A stretch of DNA of 64,000 bases. Origin: Streptomyces liliifuscus. Lineage in GTDB: Bacteria; Actinomycetota; Actinomycetes; Streptomycetales; Streptomycetaceae. The position numbers and the translations under genes were made by a program. The stretch spans positions 2,542,001-2,606,000 of the forward strand of contig NZ_CP066831.1 of assembly GCF_016598615.1 (NCBI RefSeq). The letters run 5' to 3'. The notes beneath the pieces were generated by a model that made no database searches, was not told where the DNA came from, and worked only from the letters and a program-made list of their open reading frames with translations. This document shows positions 32,977 to 42,219 of the stretch, piece after piece (position 1 is the stretch's first letter; each line of letters opens with the position of its first letter).

Positions 32977-34107
32977 TCAGCCCCCGAGTTCCTGGTGTCG
33001 GGCAGACAACCCCGTCGCCCCGTCCCCCGTCAGGGAACCGAACAGCCGTAGCCGCGAGATGCCCCCGTCCGGGAAGATGTCGACGCGTGCGTGCGTGCCG
33101 ACGGCAGGGCCGGTGAGGACGAAGCGGTGGTTCGTGTCGGGCTGGAGGCGGGTGCGGGGCAGGACCTCGACCCACTCCCCGTCCACACCGTCCCGCACCG
33201 AAACAGCGGCCCACCCCGCCGAGTTGCCCTTGAGATACGCCGTATCGATCTCGACCGCACGGATCTCCGACCGCGCGACCAGCCGGTAGCGAATCCAGTC
33301 GTTCCCCTGGTCCCGCCGCCGCCGCGTCTCCCAGCCGTCGTCCATCTTGCGGGAACGCCCAGGCTGGATGGTGTTGGTGGCGGGTGAGTAGAAGAGGTTG
33401 GACGCGTCCTCGACCTGCCCGCCGTTCTCCAGGGCGACGACGTCGAAGGTGCCGAGGACGGACAGCCACTGCGGGTCGGGGACGACCTCGCCGTACACGC
33501 GAAGGCGCGCGATGCCACCGTCCGGGTGCTGGTTGACGCGGAGGTGGGTGATGCGCTGCTCCACGTCGACGGCGAAGCCGTTGGCCGCGTGGCCGCCGAC
33601 CGCCGTACGCGGGACGAGAGTCGTCCACTTCACGTCGTCCGCGAGGAGTTCCTCGGGAGACGGGGAGCCGGGGACCGAGGCACCCTCGACGGACACCGCC
33701 TGCGGGTAGTTGCCGCGGAAGTGGGCGGTGTCGATGACGATGCCCCGTACGACACCGGGCGCGCCGAGGCGTACGAGCGCCCAGTCGTGGTCGTCGGCCG
33801 TGGGCCACGGGTGCTCGGCGGAGGCACCGCGCCGGCGCCGGGTCTCCCAGCCGTCCATGATCTTGCCCTTGTGCCCGAAGTGCTCGGGGTCGAACTCGGC
33901 CCGCTCGGGCAGGAGCAGATTCTCGCGCTGGGCGAAGAACTCGTCGTTGGCGGCGACGACCCCGGCGCCGAGCTGCCGGTCGGCGAGGTTGGCGTACTGG
34001 GTGAAGGGGAAGTCGGCGCTGCGGTGGTCCGCGTACGGGTCGCCGCCTCCGTAGGGGTTCGCGTCGCCGGTGAAACGGGCCGGAGGGTTCTGGTGCTGCG
34101 CCGTCAC
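32977..34107 (-). CDS. alc: Allantoicase
   Basis: Hydrolyses allantoate to ureidoglycolate and urea in purine breakdown. The 376-residue protein is an internal duplication, as in known allantoicases: both halves carry a KMDGWETRRRR-type motif (KIMDGWETRRRRG and KMDDGWETRRRRDQ) followed by WxxVRLG/WIRYRL, a DTAHFRGN/DTAYLKGN motif and a terminal H(P/F)DGGI(A/S)RLR. It follows allantoinase after 128 bases on the same strand, so the two consecutive steps are coded together. The GTG start at 34107 has only a weak AAAGG upstream. Confidence 0.95.
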   Translation of the reverse strand: MTAQHQNPPARFTGDANPYGGGDPYADHRSADFPFTQYANLADRQLGAGVVAANDEFFAQRENLLLPERAEFDPEHFGHKGKIMDGWETRRRRGASAEHPWPTADDHDWALVRLGAPGVVRGIVIDTAHFRGNYPQAVSVEGASVPGSPSPEELLADDVKWTTLVPRTAVGGHAANGFAVDVEQRITHLRVNQHPDGGIARLRVYGEVVPDPQWLSVLGTFDVVALENGGQVEDASNLFYSPATNTIQPGRSRKMDDGWETRRRRDQGNDWIRYRLVARSEIRAVEIDTAYLKGNSAGWAAVSVRDGVDGEWVEVLPRTRLQPDTNHRFVLTGPAVGTHARVDIFPDGGISRLRLFGSLTGDGATGLSARHQELGG

Positions 34108-34235
34108 AGTGATCAGGTCTGCCTTTCGGGAGTCGGCCGCTGCGGGTGCGGGTCGTGCGCGAATCGCTGGTACGGGTACCGGCTCTTCTTCCTCTTTCAG
34201 TGGACTGGTTCTTCTCGTGGGGCGAACTAGGCGAA

Positions 34236-35585
34236 CTACCCTCGCCTGGACAGGAGTTGGCCCCTCGGATCGGCGAACTCACCGTTCGCCACGATGCGTT
34301 CGCCTCGCAGCCAGGTGGACCGCACGACTCCGTGCAGAGTCCGTCCCGCGTACGCGGTGACCCGGTTGCGGTGCTGGAGGTCGGCGGGGTCGACGGTGAA
34401 GGTCTCGTCGGGCGCGAGGACCGCGAAGTCGGCGTCGAGGCCGACCGCGATGGCTCCCTTGCGGTCGTCGAGTCCGACCAGTTGGGCCGTGCGCGAGGAC
34501 ATCCAGCGGACCACGTCCTCCAGGCCGTACCCGCGCCTGCGGGCCTCGGTCCAGACGGCGGAGAGGCTGAGCTGGAGGCCGGAGATGCCGCCCCACGCGG
34601 TCGCGAAGTCGTCGGTCTTCAGGTCGGCCGTCGACGGGGAGTGGTCGGTGACCACGCAGTCGATCGTGCCGTCGGCCAGCGCCTGCCACAGCAGGTCCTG
34701 GTTGGCGGCCTCGCGGATGGGCGGGCAGCACTTGAACTCGCTTGCCCCGTCCGGGACTTCCTCGGCCGTCAGGGTCAGATAGTGGGGGCAGGTCTCGACC
34801 GTGACGCGTACGCCCTCGGCCTTGGCGGCGGCGATCAGCGGCAGCGCGTCGCTGGACGACAGGTGCAGCACGTGGACACGCGCGTTGAGGCGTTTGGCCT
34901 GGCCGATGAGGTTCGCGATGGCGGTGTCCTCGGCGTCGCGCGGCCGTGAGGCGAGGAAGTCGGCGTACCTCTGGCCGCTCTTCTGCGGGGCCGCCGCGAG
35001 GTGGTGCGGGTCCTCGGCGTGCACGATCAGCAGCCCGTCGAATCCGGCGATCTCCGCGAGGGACAGGGCGAGTTGCTCTTGGTCCAGCTCGGGGAACTCG
35101 TCGACCCCGGAGGGCGACAGGAACGCCTTGAAGCCGAAGACGCCGGCGTCGTGCAGCGGTCGCAGGTCCTTGACGTTGTCGGGCAGGGCGCCGCCCCAGA
35201 AGCCGACGTCGATGTGCGCCTTGGAGCGGGCTACGTCCCTCTTGGTGCGAAGGTGGTCGACCGTCGTGGTCGGCGGCAGGGAGTTGAGGGGCATGTCGAC
35301 CAGGGTCGTGATGCCGCCGGCCGCCGCGGCGCGCGTGGCGGTCCAGAAGCCCTCCCACTCCGTGCGGCCGGGGTCGTTGACGTGCACGTGGGTGTCGACG
35401 AGGCCGGGCAGCAGGACGTCGTCGCCGAAGTCCTCCAGTCGGGCCCCGGCCGGCACCTCGGCGTCGTGCGCGAGCACGGCCGTGATCTTTCCCCCGGAGA
35501 CGGCGACCGAGGCGGCCCGCGTCCCTTCGGGGGTGATCACGCGCGTCGAGCGCAGGATCAATTCGCCCCATCCGTCGTCGGACAC
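34236..35585 (-). CDS. allB: Allantoinase
   Basis: Opens the hydantoin ring of allantoin to give allantoate. The 449-residue amidohydrolase has the metal ligands in order: THVHVN, the probable carboxylated Lys in [21 protein letters not shown] and VTDHSPS. GTG at 35585 is preferred because GAGAGGGG lies six bases upstream. It is divergent from allR; two TTCC-N7-GGAA sites lie in the 296-base gap, one 77 bases before this start. It should be repressed by AllR and induced by a glyoxylate or allantoate-type signal, as in other allantoin clusters. Confidence 0.95.
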   Translation of the reverse strand: MSDDGWGELILRSTRVITPEGTRAASVAVSGGKITAVLAHDAEVPAGARLEDFGDDVLLPGLVDTHVHVNDPGRTEWEGFWTATRAAAAGGITTLVDMPLNSLPPTTTVDHLRTKRDVARSKAHIDVGFWGGALPDNVKDLRPLHDAGVFGFKAFLSPSGVDEFPELDQEQLALSLAEIAGFDGLLIVHAEDPHHLAAAPQKSGQRYADFLASRPRDAEDTAIANLIGQAKRLNARVHVLHLSSSDALPLIAAAKAEGVRVTVETCPHYLTLTAEEVPDGASEFKCCPPIREAANQDLLWQALADGTIDCVVTDHSPSTADLKTDDFATAWGGISGLQLSLSAVWTEARRRGYGLEDVVRWMSSRTAQLVGLDDRKGAIAVGLDADFAVLAPDETFTVDPADLQHRNRVTAYAGRTLHGVVRSTWLRGERIVANGEFADPRGQLLSRRG

Positions 35586-35661
35586 CCGGACCCCTCTCCA
35601 TGCCGCACGTCTCTCCACGCCGCACATGTCTCTGTGCCGCCCGCCGCCTTCCGCCGTTTAC

Positions 35662-35676
35662 TTCCACGTAACGGAA
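35662..35676. promoter_or_regulatory. AllR-type operator before allB
   Basis: TTCCACGTAACGGAA, an imperfect palindrome of form TTCC-N7-GGAA, 77 bases upstream of the allantoinase start. The same form recurs before allR and aceB. Confidence 0.65.
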
Positions 35677-35769
35677 TTCAACGTTCTGTTGAAGGAGTCT
35701 TCACTCCCCGCTCCGAGCCGTCAAGAGTCGACTTCCCGATCGACCGCCATCGGTGAATTCTCTGGACGT

Positions 35770-35805
35770 TTCCACAAAGCGGAATTAGACTTCCACCACG
35801 CAGAA
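35770..35805. promoter_or_regulatory. AllR-type operator pair before allR
   Basis: TTCCACAAAGCGGAA (35770-35784) is a good TTCC-N7-GGAA site; TTCCACCACGCAGAA (35791-35805) is a weaker copy shifted by 21 bases, two helical turns. Both lie about 80-110 bases before allR and suggest autoregulation. Confidence 0.6.
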
Positions 35806-35881
35806 CGTAATCACACCGAGCCGTGCAGTCAACCAACTGCCGGGTAGGCTGCCTCCCTGCCCGCCTGAAAGGACCGCGCCC

Positions 35882-36682
35882 GTGCCGACGTCCAGCGCCA
35901 GCACCACCGACGCCAAGCCAGCCGCCTCCCCCGGTGGCGTCCAGTCTCTTGAGCGCGCCTTCGACCTGCTGGAGAGGATGGCGGACGCGGGCGGCGAGGT
36001 CGGACTGAGCGAGTTGTCCGTGAGCAGCGGGCTGCCGCTGCCCACCATCCACCGTCTCATGCGTACGCTCGTGGCCTGCGGATATGTACGCCAGCAGGCC
36101 AATCGGCGCTATGCGCTCGGCCCGCGTCTGATCCGGCTCGGCGAGTCCGCGTCCCGACTGCTCGGCACCTGGGCCCGCCCCTATCTGGCGCGCCTGGTCG
36201 AGGAGACCGGCGAGACGGCGAACATGGCGCTGCTCGACGGCGACGAGATCGTGTACGTGGCGCAGGTGCCGTCCAAGCACTCGATGCGGATGTTCACCGA
36301 GGTGGGCCGCCGGGTGCTGCCGCACTCCACGGGCGTCGGCAAGGCCCTGCTCGCGCACGTCCCGGCGGACGAGGTGCGCGCCCTGCTGTCCCGTACGGGC
36401 ATGCCCGCGGCGACGGAGAAGACGATCACGACGCCGGACGAGTTCCTCAGCGCGCTCGAAGAGGTACGGAGCGCCGGGTACGCGGTGGACGACAACGAGC
36501 AGGAGATCGGGGTCCGCTGCCTCGCCGTCTCCGTGCCCAACTCCCCCACCGCGGCGGCGATTTCGATCTCGGGTCCGGCCGGCCGTGTCACGGAGACGGC
36601 GACGGAGCGGATCGTGCCGGTGCTCCAGCAGGTGGCGGTGGAGTTGTCGGAGGCCCTGGCCAGTTCGGGATCGGCCACCTGA
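35882..36682 (+). CDS. allR: IclR-family regulator of allantoin catabolism (AllR)
   Basis: A 266-residue IclR repressor. Residues 20-80 form the winged helix (QSLERAFDLLERMADAGG, GLSELSVSSGLPLPTIHRLM, RQQANRRYALGPRL); the remainder is the effector domain with GETANMALLDGDEIVYVAQ and the ligand-pocket signature AVSVPNSPTAAAISISGP. It is divergent from allB and surrounded by TTCC-N7-GGAA sites, matching what is known of AllR in S. coelicolor. GAAAGGA precedes the GTG start by seven bases. Expected ligands are glyoxylate or allantoin-type metabolites. Confidence 0.93.
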   Translation: MPTSSASTTDAKPAASPGGVQSLERAFDLLERMADAGGEVGLSELSVSSGLPLPTIHRLMRTLVACGYVRQQANRRYALGPRLIRLGESASRLLGTWARPYLARLVEETGETANMALLDGDEIVYVAQVPSKHSMRMFTEVGRRVLPHSTGVGKALLAHVPADEVRALLSRTGMPAATEKTITTPDEFLSALEEVRSAGYAVDDNEQEIGVRCLAVSVPNSPTAAAISISGPAGRVTETATERIVPVLQQVAVELSEALASSGSAT

Positions 36683-36712
36683 GCGGGCAGAGGAGTCGCC
36701 GTGCCGGCGCGC

Positions 36713-37027
36713 TCAGCGCCGGGGCGGCTCCCCGAAGAGTTCGACCGCGCTGCGTACGCCCGCGAGTCCGGCGGCCAGTGCGCTGACCGAGCCGATGGAA
36801 CCGGCGATCAGGAGCAGTGAGCGGCGCAGGCGCGGCACCTCCGGCATCCCGGTGACGGCCATCGCGGCGAGGGCCGCGAGTTCGTCCTCGGCGATGCCGC
36901 GGTCCGGGAACTCGGCCGGATGCGCGGCGAGTTCGCGGCGCAGCCTGGACACCGCGGTCCGCAACTCCGCCACTCTCGGATCCTCGTCGCTGCCGGTCAC
37001 TGGCCTCTGTCCCAAGCTCCGCAACAC
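36713..37027 (-). CDS. Small protein, DUF5955-like
   Basis: A 104-residue protein with a charged helical first half (DPRVAELRTAVSRLRRELAA, EDELAALAAMA) and a hydrophobic C-terminal segment (LLLIAGSIGSVSALAAGLAGV) that may insert in the membrane. From memory it resembles a Streptomyces family of unknown function (DUF5955). GTG at 37027 has GGGGGGAG just upstream; GTG at 37000 is the alternative. It is convergent with allR and divergent from the nucleotidyltransferase gene. Function unknown. Confidence 0.72.
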   Translation of the reverse strand: MLRSLGQRPVTGSDEDPRVAELRTAVSRLRRELAAHPAEFPDRGIAEDELAALAAMAVTGMPEVPRLRRSLLLIAGSIGSVSALAAGLAGVRSAVELFGEPPRR

Positions 37028-37249
37028 AGCTCTCCCCCCTCGCACGTCTTTGTGCGCGATACGTGGTGCCTGCTCCGCGCTCCCGTCGAAATCACCCCGC
37101 GGCGTTGGTCAGGCGCCCAGGGACGCGGGACAGTAAACGCCACCCGATGCGGTGGGCGCCACCACGAGGACCGAAATTCAGTCCCCGGACACCGCGGGGC
37201 CCGCAGGGGTTCCGGGGCACGTCGGCCCCGGGTCCGGTATGCAGGGGGA

Positions 37250-37849
37250 ATGACGGAGAACAACGAGCAGGTCGCCGGGCTGCTGCTGGCCGCCGGCGGG
37301 GGGCGCCGCCTCGGCGGGCGTCCCAAGGCGCTGCTGACCCATCAAGGACACCCGCTCGTCGAACACGCGGTCGGAACGCTGCGGGCGGGCGGCTGCACCC
37401 GGGTCCATGTGGTACTCGGCGCCGCTGCGGACACCGTGCGCGAGCGGGCCCTGCTGCCCGGCTGCGTACTCGTGGACAACCCCGATTGGGCGCAGGGCAT
37501 GGGCTCCTCGCTGCGGGCCGGCCTGGACTCACTTGCCGGTACGGGCGCCCGGGCCGTACTGGTGTCGCTGGTGGACCAGCCGGGTATCGGGCCGGAAGCC
37601 GTTGCCCGCGTACACGCCGCGTACGCCTCGGACGAGACGCTCGCGGCGGCCGCGTACGACGGGAAGAGAGGACATCCGGTGCTGTTCGGCGCCCGGCACT
37701 GGACGGCGATCGCCGAGACCGCGACCGGCGACCGGGGAGCGCGCGCCTATCTGAAGGCACACGAGGACGAGATCGTGCTCGTCGAGTGCGGGGACGTGGC
37801 GCAGCCGTACGACATCGACACGGAGAGCGACCTGGTCCACCTTGAGTGA
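37250..37849 (+). CDS. MobA/MocA-like nucleotidyltransferase
   Basis: A 199-residue NTP transferase of the MobA-like family, which includes the enzymes that join CMP or GMP to molybdopterin. It has the nucleotide-binding start LLLAAGGGRRLGGRPKALL, the substrate region DNPDWAQGMGSSLRAGL, the metal-binding LVSLVDQPGI, and GKRGHPVLFG. In other bacteria, close relatives make the cytosine form of the cofactor for xanthine dehydrogenase. Its position between allR and malate synthase fits purine breakdown, but the exact nucleotide is inference. AGGGGG precedes the ATG. Malate synthase follows after 202 bases. Confidence 0.88.
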   Translation: MTENNEQVAGLLLAAGGGRRLGGRPKALLTHQGHPLVEHAVGTLRAGGCTRVHVVLGAAADTVRERALLPGCVLVDNPDWAQGMGSSLRAGLDSLAGTGARAVLVSLVDQPGIGPEAVARVHAAYASDETLAAAAYDGKRGHPVLFGARHWTAIAETATGDRGARAYLKAHEDEIVLVECGDVAQPYDIDTESDLVHLE

Positions 37850-37915
37850 ACGGGGTGGCACCGAGCGCCACGTTCCCTCGAAGCGGAGAATCTCGACGTC
37901 AACAAATTATTGAAC

Positions 37916-37930
37916 TTCCACCATGAGGAA
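37916..37930. promoter_or_regulatory. AllR-type operator before malate synthase
   Basis: TTCCACCATGAGGAA matches the TTCC-N7-GGAA form found twice at allB/allR and lies 122 bases before the aceB start. Confidence 0.6.
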
Positions 37931-38051
37931 ACTACTATCCACTGTTCAGAAGCATCCGACTCTCCTCAGGGTCCCGTCGGTCGCTTCAGGTTCCGCTGGC
38001 ACCCGGTGCCGCGGCGTACTCACGTCAGCTCGCTGAAGGAAGTGACAGTTC

Positions 38052-39686
38052 ATGTCCGCACCAGCGCCGTCCCCGCTGGCCATCGTCGACGCCGAGCCCC
38101 TGCCCCGGCAGGAAGAGGTCCTCACCGACGCGGCCCTCGCCTTCGTGGCCGAGCTGCACCGGCGGTTCACGCCCCGGCGTGACGAGCTCCTCGCCCGCCG
38201 TGCCGAGCGCCGCGCCGAGATCGCCCGCACCTCCACCCTCGACTTCCTCCCGGAGACCGCCGCGATCCGCGCGGACGACTCCTGGAAGGTGGCCCCGTCG
38301 CCCGAGGCCCTCAACGACCGCCGCGTCGAGATCACCGGCCCCACCGACCGCAAGATGACCATCAACGCCCTCAACTCGGGCGCCAGGGTGTGGCTCGCGG
38401 ACTTCGAGGACGCCTCCGCGCCCACCTGGGAGAACGTGGTCACCGGCCAGGTGAACATGGCCGACGCGTACACCCGCAGCATCGACTTCACCGACGAGCG
38501 CACCGGCAAGTCGTACGCCCTGAAGGCCCCCGAGGAGCTGGCGACCGTCGTCATGCGCCCGCGCGGCTGGCATCTGAACGAGCGCCACCTCGTCGACGCC
38601 GAGGGCACCCCGGTCCCGGGCGCGCTCGTCGACTTCGGCCTGTACTTCTTCCACAACGCCCAGCGCCTCCTCGACCTCGGCAAGGGCCCGTACTTCTATC
38701 TCCCGAAGACGGAGTCGCACCTGGAGGCCCGCCTCTGGAACGACGTGTTCGTCTTCGCGCAGGAGTACGTCGGCATCCCGCAGGGCACCGTCCGCGCGAC
38801 CGTCCTGATCGAGACGATCACGGCCGCGTACGAGATGGAGGAGATCCTCTACGAACTCCGCGACCACGCCTCGGGGTTGAACGCGGGCCGCTGGGACTAC
38901 CTCTTCTCCATCGTCAAGAACTTCCGTGACGGCGGGCAGAAGTTCGTCCTCCCGGACCGCAACGCGGTGACGATGACAGCCCCGTTCATGCGCGCGTACA
39001 CCGAACTCCTCGTCCGCACCTGCCACAAGCGCGGCGCGCACGCGATCGGCGGCATGGCGGCGTTCATCCCCTCGCGGCGCGACGAGGAGGTCAACAAGGT
39101 CGCCTTCGAGAAGGTCAAGGCCGACAAGGACCGTGAGGCGGGCGACGGCTTCGACGGATCGTGGGTGGCCCACCCGGACCTCGTGCCGATCGCGATGGCG
39201 TCCTTCGACGCCGTGCTCGGCGACCGGCCGAACCAGAAGGACCGGCTGCGCGAGGACGTCGACGTCAAGGCCGCCGACCTCATCGCCGTCGACTCCCTCG
39301 ACGCCAGGCCCACCTACGACGGACTCGTCAACGCCGTTCAGGTCGGCATCCGTTACATCGAGGCGTGGCTGCGCGGCCTCGGCGCCGTCGCGATCTTCAA
39401 CCTCATGGAGGACGCGGCGACGGCCGAGATCTCCCGCTCGCAGATCTGGCAGTGGATCAACGCGGGCGTCGAGTTCGAGCACGACGGGAACACCGTGAAG
39501 GCCAGTCCCGAGCTGGCCCGCGAGATCGCGGCCCGGGAACTGGCCGACATCCGCGCCGAGATCGGCGAGGAGGCCTTCGCGGCCGGCCGCTGGCAGCAGG
39601 CCCACGACCTGCTGCTGACAGTCGCGCTGGACGAGGACTACGCGGACTTCCTGACCCTGCCCGCCTACGAGCAGCTGGCCGGCTGA
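38052..39686 (+). CDS. aceB: Malate synthase A
   Basis: Condenses glyoxylate with acetyl-CoA to malate. The 544-residue length and motifs fit isoform A: the N-terminal [20 protein letters not shown], the active-site [18 protein letters not shown] with the metal-binding Glu, [21 protein letters not shown] and [22 protein letters not shown] precedes the ATG. Isocitrate lyase is not nearby; an AllR-type operator upstream and the neighbouring allantoin genes suggest that the glyoxylate comes from ureidoglycolate. Cytoplasmic. Confidence 0.96.
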   Translation: MSAPAPSPLAIVDAEPLPRQEEVLTDAALAFVAELHRRFTPRRDELLARRAERRAEIARTSTLDFLPETAAIRADDSWKVAPSPEALNDRRVEITGPTDRKMTINALNSGARVWLADFEDASAPTWENVVTGQVNMADAYTRSIDFTDERTGKSYALKAPEELATVVMRPRGWHLNERHLVDAEGTPVPGALVDFGLYFFHNAQRLLDLGKGPYFYLPKTESHLEARLWNDVFVFAQEYVGIPQGTVRATVLIETITAAYEMEEILYELRDHASGLNAGRWDYLFSIVKNFRDGGQKFVLPDRNAVTMTAPFMRAYTELLVRTCHKRGAHAIGGMAAFIPSRRDEEVNKVAFEKVKADKDREAGDGFDGSWVAHPDLVPIAMASFDAVLGDRPNQKDRLREDVDVKAADLIAVDSLDARPTYDGLVNAVQVGIRYIEAWLRGLGAVAIFNLMEDAATAEISRSQIWQWINAGVEFEHDGNTVKASPELAREIAARELADIRAEIGEEAFAAGRWQQAHDLLLTVALDEDYADFLTLPAYEQLAG

Positions 39687-39693
39687 ACCGGCC
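39677..39693. terminator. Weak hairpin at the end of aceB
   Basis: GGCCGG-CTGAA-CCGGCC; the loop contains the aceB stop codon. It is the only clear stem between the convergent aceB and SelW-type genes. Confidence 0.3.
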
Positions 39694-39718
39694 TAGGGCC
39701 TGTCTGACAGCACACGTC

Positions 39719-40021
39719 TCACTTCTCCGAGTGGCCCAGGGACTTGTCCGGGGCCACTCGGTCGCGTACGAGGCGCTTGACCGCCGTCGGCTCCGGGAAG
39801 CCCTGCTCGCGGCGGTCCCAGATCACCTCGTCGTCGACCCGTACGACGAAGACACCGCCGGTGCCGGGCTTGAGCGCGAGCTCCGTCAGCTCCTGCTCGA
39901 AGGTGGTGAGGAGCTCCTGGGCCAGCCAGGCGGCGCGGGGCAGCCAGCGGCACTGGGTGCAGTACTCGATCTGAACGCGGTGCGTGTTCTCAGTGGTCAC
40001 GTCACCATTCTCGGCGGTCAT
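39719..40021 (-). CDS. SelT/SelW/SelH-family redox protein
   Basis: A 100-residue thioredoxin-like protein of the Rdx family. The redox motif is CTQC in EYCTQCRWL, a Cys form of the selenocysteine motif; further family features are LAQELLTTFE, GTGGVFVV and the terminal FPEPTAVKRLVRD. The ATG at 40021 overlaps the stop of the upstream HipA-like gene (ATGA), so both are translated from one message. Such proteins may accept electrons from glutathione- or mycothiol-type thiols; the partner is unknown. Confidence 0.92.
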   Translation of the reverse strand: MTAENGDVTTENTHRVQIEYCTQCRWLPRAAWLAQELLTTFEQELTELALKPGTGGVFVVRVDDEVIWDRREQGFPEPTAVKRLVRDRVAPDKSLGHSEK

Positions 40022-40932
40022 CCGAGGTGCACCGACCCGTCGTGTTCCACCGCCGGCCTGCCGTGCAGGTCGGGGACCTGCTTGAGCCAGTTGGGCCGCC
40101 CCCGCCGGGTCTTTGCCGCGCGGTCCGCGTCCTCGGCGGCGAGCTGTTCGCGGGTGGGGAAGTCCGTGGGGAGCCAGGCCGCGGAGGCCCTGGCACGGGC
40201 GAGGAGATAGCCGACGTACGCCTCCCGGGCCTCGTCCGGGGTCGCGAAACCTGGCTCGTCGGCGAGCCAGGCGTCGGGCACCTCCGCCGTGATCGCCCGC
40301 AGCAGTTCCTCGGTCACCTTGGGCGCGAGTTCGGCGTCCGCCGCACGCGTGTCGGGGGTGTGGCCGCCGAGCGCGTGCCGCCGGAAGTCGTACGCCTTGT
40401 CCGGCTCCGACGCGTCCCAGCGGTGGTGGAAGACCAGGGCCGCGCCGTGGTCGATCAGCCACAGCCGCGCTGGCGCGACGCCGAGCGTGGGCCAGATCAT
40501 CAGGTTCGAACTGTGCGTCGTACGGTCCACGTTGACCGTGAGGGCGTCCAGCCAGATGATCCTGCCCGCCTCCAGAGGGTCGACGGGGAACGTCTCGGCG
40601 ACCTCCGGAGTGAAGTCCCTGGCGCCGGACAGGTAGTCCATGCCGAGATTCAGGCCCGCGCTGGCCCGGAGCAGGTCCTGGACCTCCTGGTGCGGCTCGT
40701 GCGCGCCGATCGCCGGGTCGAAGTCCACCAGCACCAGCTCGGGGAACCGCAGCCCGAGGGCGCGCGCCAGCTCCCCCACGATCACCTCGGCGACCAGCGC
40801 CTTGCGCCCCTGCGCCGAGCCCGTGAACTTCACGACGTACGTGCCCAGGTCGTCGGCCTCGACGACTCCGGGCACGGAGCCGCCTGCCCGGAGGGGTTCG
40901 ATGTAGCGGGTCGCGCTAACTTGCCTCAGCAT
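40018..40932 (-). CDS. HipA-like kinase-fold protein
   Basis: A 304-residue protein resembling the catalytic part of HipA/PI3K-like kinases, without a HipB-type antitoxin gene beside it. Candidate active-site elements are the nucleotide-binding strand TYVVKFTG, the catalytic-loop-like NVDRTTHSSNLM and the metal-binding LIDHGAALVF. The order and spacing of these match the HipA fold, though the protein is shorter and lacks the HipA N-terminal domain. It is cytoplasmic and overlaps the SelW-type gene by ATGA. Substrate and toxicity are unknown. Confidence 0.82.
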   Translation of the reverse strand: MLRQVSATRYIEPLRAGGSVPGVVEADDLGTYVVKFTGSAQGRKALVAEVIVGELARALGLRFPELVLVDFDPAIGAHEPHQEVQDLLRASAGLNLGMDYLSGARDFTPEVAETFPVDPLEAGRIIWLDALTVNVDRTTHSSNLMIWPTLGVAPARLWLIDHGAALVFHHRWDASEPDKAYDFRRHALGGHTPDTRAADAELAPKVTEELLRAITAEVPDAWLADEPGFATPDEAREAYVGYLLARARASAAWLPTDFPTREQLAAEDADRAAKTRRGRPNWLKQVPDLHGRPAVEHDGSVHLG

Positions 40933-41145
40933 TTTCTCGGGCCACCTGCTTCATTGACCTTGCAATCCATGGACGACCTTGGAGGTGTCAAACAGCGGAA
41001 ACCGCCCGTCATGAAGTGAGCATATTAATCGAGGGTGATCGCTCCGCCCCCGCACGGGCCAGTAAGTGGGGGGCGTTCCCCCATGTACCGCCCGGGTCCG
41101 GCGGGCACTGTGAGCAGGTCGATTCACACAGGCGAGAGGGATCCC

Positions 41146-42036
41146 ATGGGCAGAAAAGCGTTACTCCGGGTCATGGTGGTCGCGGCGATGGCGGGTTCCG
41201 CGGTGACCATGACCGGAGGGCCGGCGAGCGCGGCCACCGGTGTGTTCAAGAGCGGGACCAACATCGTCGTGAACGCGGCGCAGGGCCGCGCGAACAACAT
41301 CACGGTCAGCCTGTCAGGCAACTACGTCATCATCCAGGACACCGCCGACACCCTGACCGCCGGTCTCAACTGCACCCTCCTGGTCAACGGCACGGTGGCC
41401 TGCCCGGTGGCCGTCAACAGCGACACGGTCGTGGTCAACGCCGGGGACGGCAACGACGTCATCACCAAGACCGGCAACGTCCGCGGTGACCTCAAGGGCG
41501 AGTCGGGCAACGATGTCATCAACGGCGGCCCCAGCCCGGGCAGCAACATCCTCAACGGCGGCGCGGGCACCGACACCCTGAACGGCGGCGTCACCTTCGA
41601 CCTCCTCATCGGCGGCCCCGGTGCCGACCGGCTCAGCGGCGGGGGCGGCACCAGCGACCTCGTCAGCTACCTGGACAGCACCGCCGGCGTGTTCGTCGAC
41701 ATCGACAACGCCGCCGACGACGGCATCGGCGGGGAGGGCGACAACGTCCGCACCGACGTCGAGTTCGTCTACGGCAGCCAGTTCGGCGACACGCTCACCG
41801 GCGGCACGGCGGGCGACATCCTGTCCGGCTTCGGGGGCAACGACCTCCTGGTGGGCGGCACGGGCAACGACACCCTGGTCGGGGGCGCCGGCAGCGACAC
41901 CCACAGCGGCGGAGCCGGCAACGACACCCTCGACGGTGTCGACGGCGTGTTCGGCAACGACTCCCTCAACGGGGGCGCCAACACCGACACCTGCACCGCC
42001 GACACGAGCGACACGAAGAGCGCCTGCGAGGCCTGA
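41146..42036 (+). CDS. Secreted RTX-type calcium-binding repeat protein
   Basis: A 296-residue exported protein. The signal peptide ends at GPASAATG (about residue 31). After a domain with a likely disulfide (Cys83 to Cys92 region), repeats of the GGxGxDxL type follow: GGPGADRLSGG, GGTAGDILSGFGGNDLLVGG, TGNDTLVGG and AGNDTLDG, which form a calcium-bound beta-roll. The ATG at 41146 has GAGAGGGA upstream. Codon 6 is TTA (41161-41163), so translation may need the bldA tRNA. A short hairpin (TGGGGG/CCCCCA, 41067-41083) lies in the leader. No type I secretion genes are nearby; export is by Sec. Confidence 0.9.
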   Translation: MGRKALLRVMVVAAMAGSAVTMTGGPASAATGVFKSGTNIVVNAAQGRANNITVSLSGNYVIIQDTADTLTAGLNCTLLVNGTVACPVAVNSDTVVVNAGDGNDVITKTGNVRGDLKGESGNDVINGGPSPGSNILNGGAGTDTLNGGVTFDLLIGGPGADRLSGGGGTSDLVSYLDSTAGVFVDIDNAADDGIGGEGDNVRTDVEFVYGSQFGDTLTGGTAGDILSGFGGNDLLVGGTGNDTLVGGAGSDTHSGGAGNDTLDGVDGVFGNDSLNGGANTDTCTADTSDTKSACEA

Positions 42037-42095
42037 CCACCCGCAGCCGCCGATTCCGCAGTCACCGAATCCGTGGCCGCTGCCACCTCGTCACT

Positions 42096-42147
42096 CTGGA
42101 GCGCCTGCCGCGAGCACCGGTTCCACCGCTCGCGCCAGGCGCTCCAG
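42096..42147. terminator. Strong two-part hairpin between convergent genes
   Basis: CTGGAGCGCCTG (42096-42107) pairs with CAGGCGCTCCAG (42136-42147), and inside it CGCGAGC (42109-42115) pairs with GCTCGCG (42128-42134), leaving a 12-base loop and one mismatch. It lies between the RTX gene and the LAL regulator. Confidence 0.7.
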
Positions 42148-42219
42148 AGCCGCTCCGCGGCCGCGATGCCGCGCGCTCGTCGCCGAGTTCGTGCCGACCG
42201 CTGGTCGAAACGGCCGGCG

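Noticed and set aside
34108..34235. Extra AllR site between allB and alc
   Set aside because: No TTCC-N7-GGAA sequence occurs in this gap; alc is probably transcribed from the allB promoter.
37028..37249. Possible cofactor riboswitch before the MobA/MocA-like gene
   Set aside because: A GGCGCC-type hairpin can be drawn, but none of the known riboswitch cores can be recognised.
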